DNA of 6,822 bases. Origin: an uncultured Candidatus Melainabacteria bacterium. GTDB taxonomy: Bacteria > Cyanobacteriota > Vampirovibrionia > Gastranaerophilales > Gastranaerophilaceae. Below the pieces are notes generated by a model. The model saw only the letters and a list, made by a program, of their open reading frames with translations. It was not told where the DNA came from and made no database searches. Made by a program: the position numbers and the translations under genes. The stretch spans positions 1 through 6,822 of the forward strand of contig CAKUVB010000093.1 of NCBI GenBank assembly GCA_934693215.1, in the 5' to 3' direction. Of this stretch, positions 4,162 to 6,822 are shown in pieces. Numbering within the stretch: the stretch's first letter is position 1; the number at the start of each line of letters is the position of its first letter.

Positions 4162-5652
4162 CTAATCATGAACTACAATTTTTTTAGGATTTGTAGCTAC
4201 TTGTTGAAGCCTATCCCCAAACTGCTCATACTGTGCCTTTGTACAAGTAATCTTTCCTGTTACTTTTTCTAATTTTTCAGGGAATTTTGTAATATGTGAA
4301 TTCAACAACGCATCTTTATTATCAAGAATTAAATCCCCACGTACTACACTTACATTTTCCAATAATTTATCTTCATTTACACCCATCATATTCAACGGTA
4401 AAGCAATACCTTTATTCTTATCTGCTAAATATGTAGGTTTATACCCTTTTATTTCATAAGTTCCATTATCTAAAACCTTCACAGATCTATCTAAATATTC
4501 AAAAACCATTGGAATATCATCTGTCTTAAGTGCCTTTTCAAAAGATTTCTCTAAATTTGGTCTTTGTTCTGATAATTTTTCACTAATCAAAATTTGTTGA
4601 TTTGCTCTTGGACCTTCATCAACTATACCTGATTGGCATTTTAGTTTTTTAGATTCTATAAATTCTTTTACCTTTGGTAATTGTTTCAATGGAATAATAT
4701 TATTATTGTCTGCACCTTGGATTTGAGAAATTTTATCTTCAAAACTTGCCATACCAATCAAAGGTTGCCACATATCATTTTTACCACGTTCCAAATAAAT
4801 ATAAAAATCACCATCTTTTAGTACATCTTCTGCTTTATCAACACTTGATCTTGTACACCAGTTACGATAGCTAAGAGTTTCAACATCTGAAATATTTTTT
4901 GCCTTATTTTTAGGGTCGTGTTTTATTGATGGAATTCTAACCCATACAGATTTTGCATCATCTGATACTCCTTTTTCCATCAAAATATTATCTCTTAATC
5001 TATGAGTATACATTTCTACAAAAGATATATCCTTGCAACGAACCTTTCTATCAAGTGGAGCTATAGCCTCAAACCCTTTTATTGTTTGTTCTAATGCTTT
5101 TGCGTTAAAAGGAACAGGAATATGTCTATTATTTGTTTTGATTTCACTATTAACTGCATTCCAAATAACAATTCTTAAAGATTTATTATCATTAAGTTTT
5201 TTCTTTAATGCATCTGAAATCTGTCCATCAGATTCATTCTCACTACCTTCTAAAACTCTTTTCCATTTACTTAATCTTTCAACTCTGGCATCATTAATTC
5301 TATCAACACTAAATTGTTTAACATCTTCCGGAACATAAGGCTGCCATTTTATTTCAGAATGTTTCGCTTTTGTATATGGGCCATAAATAGTTTCAGGGCT
5401 AAACACTGCCTCAACACCTTTTTTTATATTTGTTGCTGAAAGTTCATCTTCGCTAATAATTTTTTTCTTTGTAGAAAGAACTTTTGCTGCCAAAAATTCA
5501 AAAATATTTTTATATTGAGAAGGCTTAGACATGCCTGTAAAATGTACTGTATCACCTACAGAAGCTCTATTATTAAAATACTGAGTATTATTTCTTTGTT
5601 GAACATAATTGTTCTGTTGAACTTGTGAGAAATTTCTTAATCCGACTAGCAT
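4162..5652 (-). CDS. 496-aa protein with NWCTRS region and repeat-like C-terminus, function unknown
   Basis: This is a 496-aa protein of no assigned function, without a signal peptide or membrane span. The N-terminus is low-complexity and Gln/Asn-rich (residues 8-28) and leads into 'VGDTVHFTG' (32-40), a short segment I associate with Gastranaerophilales proteins. The best-formed block is about 236-335: 'SVWVRIPSIKHDP', 'LSYRNWCTRSS' (260-270), 'DGDFYIYLERG' (280-290), 'PLIGMASFEDKISQIQGADNNN' (297-318) and 'LPKVKEFI'. It reads as a compact alpha/beta domain; Trp265, Cys266, Thr267 and the Gly-Ala-Asp-Asn run look like candidate active-site or ligand residues. Residues about 427-485 ('ENVSVVRGDLILDN', 'KFPEKLEKVTGKITCT') look like degenerate leucine-rich or beta-solenoid repeats. 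ATG 5652 is chosen for its AAGGAA site; an in-frame TTG at 5694 would add 14 residues without support. It sits 90 bp downstream of the phosphoesterase, with a direct-repeat box upstream, and 65 bp before dgt. An effector-like, phage-derived or cytoplasmic binding protein are all possible. Confidence 0.82.
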   Translation of the reverse strand: MLVGLRNFSQVQQNNYVQQRNNTQYFNNRASVGDTVHFTGMSKPSQYKNIFEFLAAKVLSTKKKIISEDELSATNIKKGVEAVFSPETIYGPYTKAKHSEIKWQPYVPEDVKQFSVDRINDARVERLSKWKRVLEGSENESDGQISDALKKKLNDNKSLRIVIWNAVNSEIKTNNRHIPVPFNAKALEQTIKGFEAIAPLDRKVRCKDISFVEMYTHRLRDNILMEKGVSDDAKSVWVRIPSIKHDPKNKAKNISDVETLSYRNWCTRSSVDKAEDVLKDGDFYIYLERGKNDMWQPLIGMASFEDKISQIQGADNNNIIPLKQLPKVKEFIESKKLKCQSGIVDEGPRANQQILISEKLSEQRPNLEKSFEKALKTDDIPMVFEYLDRSVKVLDNGTYEIKGYKPTYLADKNKGIALPLNMMGVNEDKLLENVSVVRGDLILDNKDALLNSHITKFPEKLEKVTGKITCTKAQYEQFGDRLQQVATNPKKIVVHD

Positions 5653-5658
5653 AAATGT

Positions 5659-5664
5659 TTCCTT
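5659..5664 (-). promoter_or_regulatory. Shine-Dalgarno AAGGAA deciding the 5652 start
   Basis: On the minus strand AAGGAA is followed by six bases and ATG at 5652. The alternative TTG at 5694 has no comparable site. Confidence 0.75.
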
Positions 5665-5724
5665 ATAATTGATAGTATATATATTACATGTCAATCAAGG
5701 ATTTTTTTTGCTAATACATTTTAA

Positions 5725-5742
5725 ATTTTTAAGAAATGTTAA
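5725..5742 (-). promoter_or_regulatory. Direct-repeat box TTAACATT-TC-TTAAAAAT (HLR1-like)
   Basis: Read on the minus strand, two 8-bp repeats are separated by TC, the same layout as at 1600-1617, and the two sites share the 12-mer AACATTTCTTAA. The box begins directly after the phosphoesterase stop codon and lies 73 bp before the ATG at 5652. A TATACT (5679-5674) downstream could be the -10; the 1702 gene has the same hexamer. The second repeat is a weaker match, so binding is uncertain. Confidence 0.4.
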
Positions 5743-6486
5743 CTAAAAATGTCTTTCTTTTGGGTTAATCAAAACTTCTGAAAGTTTTCCTGCACCTTCA
5801 AAAGAACGTTTTGCAAGAATATCTGCCGATTTTCTATTATCATATCTTACAAACTTATGTTCAATAACAAATTTTCCATCTTTCAAAGTCAGCATCAAAT
5901 AACAAGATTTTGGATTTTCAGTAAATGGACGACCGACACTACCTACATTTATAACAGTTTTTTTGCTTAAAGTCTGAAATCCGCAAGGAATATGCGTATG
6001 ACCACATAATATTATTGTCGCCTCACTATCTTTAACCATTTCTTCAACCTCTTGAGGTGGAGTATCAGGCAAAATATCTTCATTATTTCTACGAGGTGAA
6101 CCATGTACAAGTAAAATTTTTATACCTTCTTCTGTAAGAAGTTTATATGGTGGCAAATCTCTTAAAAAAGCTTTTTGGTTATCATTTAAAATCTTTACAT
6201 CTTCTCTCAATGCGTTCGCCATAATCGGAGCTGCACTTGATAAATTATTGTACATCTCATCATTATATTCAGCTATCATTTTATCAGTATTACCTTGTAT
6301 CATCTCGATATTATTGTATGTGTTTAAATGCATACAATAATCAACTGTCGGTGCCGGCTCAGGGCCTGCAAGAGCATAATCACCTAAGAAAAAAGTTTTG
6401 TCACAACCATTCTTTTGAATATCGTCCATAACTGCATTCAATGCAATCATATTTCCATGAATATCTGATAAAATTGCTATTTTCAT
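5743..6486 (-). CDS. Metallophosphoesterase, calcineurin-like (Metallophos_2 / YfcE-like)
   Basis: This 247-aa cytoplasmic enzyme has the full dinuclear-metal motif set: 'SDIHGN' (Asp8, His10), 'LGDYALAGP' (Asp36), 'GNTD' (Asn66), 'LVHGSPR' (His128) and 'GHTHIP' (His163, His165), closed by 'NVGSVGRP' (180-187). Family members hydrolyse phosphomono- or phosphodiesters, often cyclic nucleotides or nucleotides; the physiological substrate cannot be told here. It is longer than E. coli YfcE (184 aa) and fits the roughly 240-aa subgroup. The motif is GNTD rather than GNHD/E, which does not affect the metal-binding Asn. 'NVGSVG' replaces the more usual 'NPGSVG'. The C-terminal 35 residues are basic and outside the catalytic core. 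The start is supported by AAGAGGTG four bases upstream. It is divergent from ispG with only 30 bp between the start codons and heads a same-strand series with the 496-aa gene and dgt. Confidence 0.92.
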   Translation of the reverse strand: MKIAILSDIHGNMIALNAVMDDIQKNGCDKTFFLGDYALAGPEPAPTVDYCMHLNTYNNIEMIQGNTDKMIAEYNDEMYNNLSSAAPIMANALREDVKILNDNQKAFLRDLPPYKLLTEEGIKILLVHGSPRRNNEDILPDTPPQEVEEMVKDSEATIILCGHTHIPCGFQTLSKKTVINVGSVGRPFTENPKSCYLMLTLKDGKFVIEHKFVRYDNRKSADILAKRSFEGAGKLSEVLINPKERHF

Positions 6487-6490
6487 TTTT

Positions 6491-6498
6491 CACCTCTT
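6491..6498 (-). promoter_or_regulatory. Shine-Dalgarno AAGAGGTG of the metallophosphoesterase
   Basis: On the minus strand AAGAGGTG is followed by four A's and ATG at 6486. It occupies much of the 30-bp divergent gap, so the promoters of both flanking genes must overlap one another or the neighbouring coding sequence. Confidence 0.75.
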
Positions 6499-6503
6499 CG
6501 TTG

Positions 6504-6509
6504 TACAAT
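6504..6509 (+). promoter_or_regulatory. Putative -10 box (TACAAT) of ispG
   Basis: TACAAT ends 7 nt before the ispG ATG at 6517, and no Shine-Dalgarno is present in the gap. As with the genes at 135 and 4096, this would give a leaderless transcript. No clear -35 is visible; it would have to lie inside the 5' end of the phosphoesterase gene. Confidence 0.33.
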
Positions 6510-6516
6510 TAATTAT

Positions 6517-6822
6517 ATGATAAAAAGAAGAAACTCAAAACAAATTTGTATAGGTAACGTAAAGATAGGTGGTGGAGCTCCTATCTCTGTTCAATCTATG
6601 TGTAATACTGATACTAGAGATATTGAAGCTACTGTTCGCCAAATCAAAGAATTTTCAAACGCAGGTTGCGAAATTGCAAGACTTGCAGTTCTAAACAAAG
6701 ATGCGGCAGAAGCAATAAAAGAAATAGTAAAGAGAACTGATATTCCATTAGTCGCTGATATTCATTTTGATTATAGATTAGCTATTCAATGTATCGAAAA
6801 CGGTATCCACGCACTTAGAATC
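6517..6822 (+). CDS. ispG: 4-hydroxy-3-methylbut-2-enyl diphosphate synthase IspG (GcpE), 5' part
   Basis: The first 102 codons are present and the gene runs off the right edge with no stop. The translation starts 'MIKRRNSKQICIGNVKIGGG' and continues 'APISVQSMCNTDTRDIEATV', 'AGCEIARLAV' and 'IPLVADIHFDYRLAI', all hallmark IspG blocks of the N-terminal TIM-barrel. IspG reduces MEcPP to HMBPP in the MEP isoprenoid pathway using a [4Fe-4S] cluster; the cluster-binding cysteines are in the C-terminal part, outside the window. The N-terminal extension seen in some homologues is short here (3 residues before RR). There is no Shine-Dalgarno before the ATG. Codon use matches the neighbours. Confidence 0.95.
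   Translation, partial: MIKRRNSKQICIGNVKIGGGAPISVQSMCNTDTRDIEATVRQIKEFSNAGCEIARLAVLNKDAAEAIKEIVKRTDIPLVADIHFDYRLAIQCIENGIHALRI

Noticed and set aside
5033..5338. 101-codon plus-strand frame with a hydrophobic look
   Set aside because: Antisense to the 496-aa gene; Leu/Ser-rich translation is typical of the reverse complement of Lys/Glu/Asn-rich coding sequence.
5653..5694. TTG start extending the 496-aa protein, and TTGACA (5694-5689) as a -35 box
   Set aside because: ATG 5652 has AAGGAA. The TTGACA has no -10 at 16-18 nt; the nearest TATACT is 9 nt away and TATAAG is 21 nt away.
6237..6431. 64-codon plus-strand frame
   Set aside because: Antisense to the metallophosphoesterase motifs, with no ribosome site.

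Overview
The window is AT-rich bacterial chromosome with dense coding, low-GC codon use and short intergenic gaps. Several details suggest an uncultured gut-type relative of the Cyanobacteria (Gastranaerophilales / 'Melainabacteria'). These are the protein style (for example the N-terminal 'DTVHFTG' segment of the 496-aa protein), the MEP-pathway gene ispG, and a direct-repeat motif resembling the cyanobacterial HLR1 box. This placement is inference from recalled sequence style, not from a search.

Layout, left to right. (1) A secreted, probably envelope-associated protein is encoded at 135-1283 (+). (2) Convergent to it is a 67-aa protein with four conserved-looking cysteines at 1320-1523 (-). 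(3) A divergent upstream region carrying a 10-bp-period direct repeat (1600-1617) leads into an unrecognised 185-aa soluble protein at 1702-2259 (+), which is followed by a clear intrinsic terminator (2350-2376). (4) A gene-free interval of about 590 bp (2260-2851), between convergent genes, is packed with at least four kinds of short palindromic REP-like modules arranged as inverted pairs. (5) Three genes then lie on the minus strand: a metallophosphoesterase (6486-5743), a 496-aa protein with a conserved-looking 'NWCTRS' region and a repeat-like C-terminus (5652-4162), and an HD-domain dGTPase-like dNTP triphosphohydrolase (4096-2852). (6) Divergent from the phosphoesterase, and cut by the right edge, is the first 102 codons of ispG (6517 onward).

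The recognisable enzymes are housekeeping: nucleotide-pool control (dgt), phosphoester hydrolysis, and isoprenoid precursor synthesis (ispG). No shared pathway links them. The genes fall into two translation-start classes. Four have a good Shine-Dalgarno sequence. The other three (135, 4096, 6517) lack one and instead have a TATAAT- or TACAAT-like hexamer ending 6-7 nt before ATG, as expected for leaderless mRNAs.

The most notable material is non-coding: the nested REP-like cluster, with two inverted hairpins that keep the same loop and flanks but have different, fully compensated stems; and the shared direct-repeat box upstream of two otherwise unrelated lineage-type genes. No CRISPR array, transposase, tRNA or rRNA was seen.
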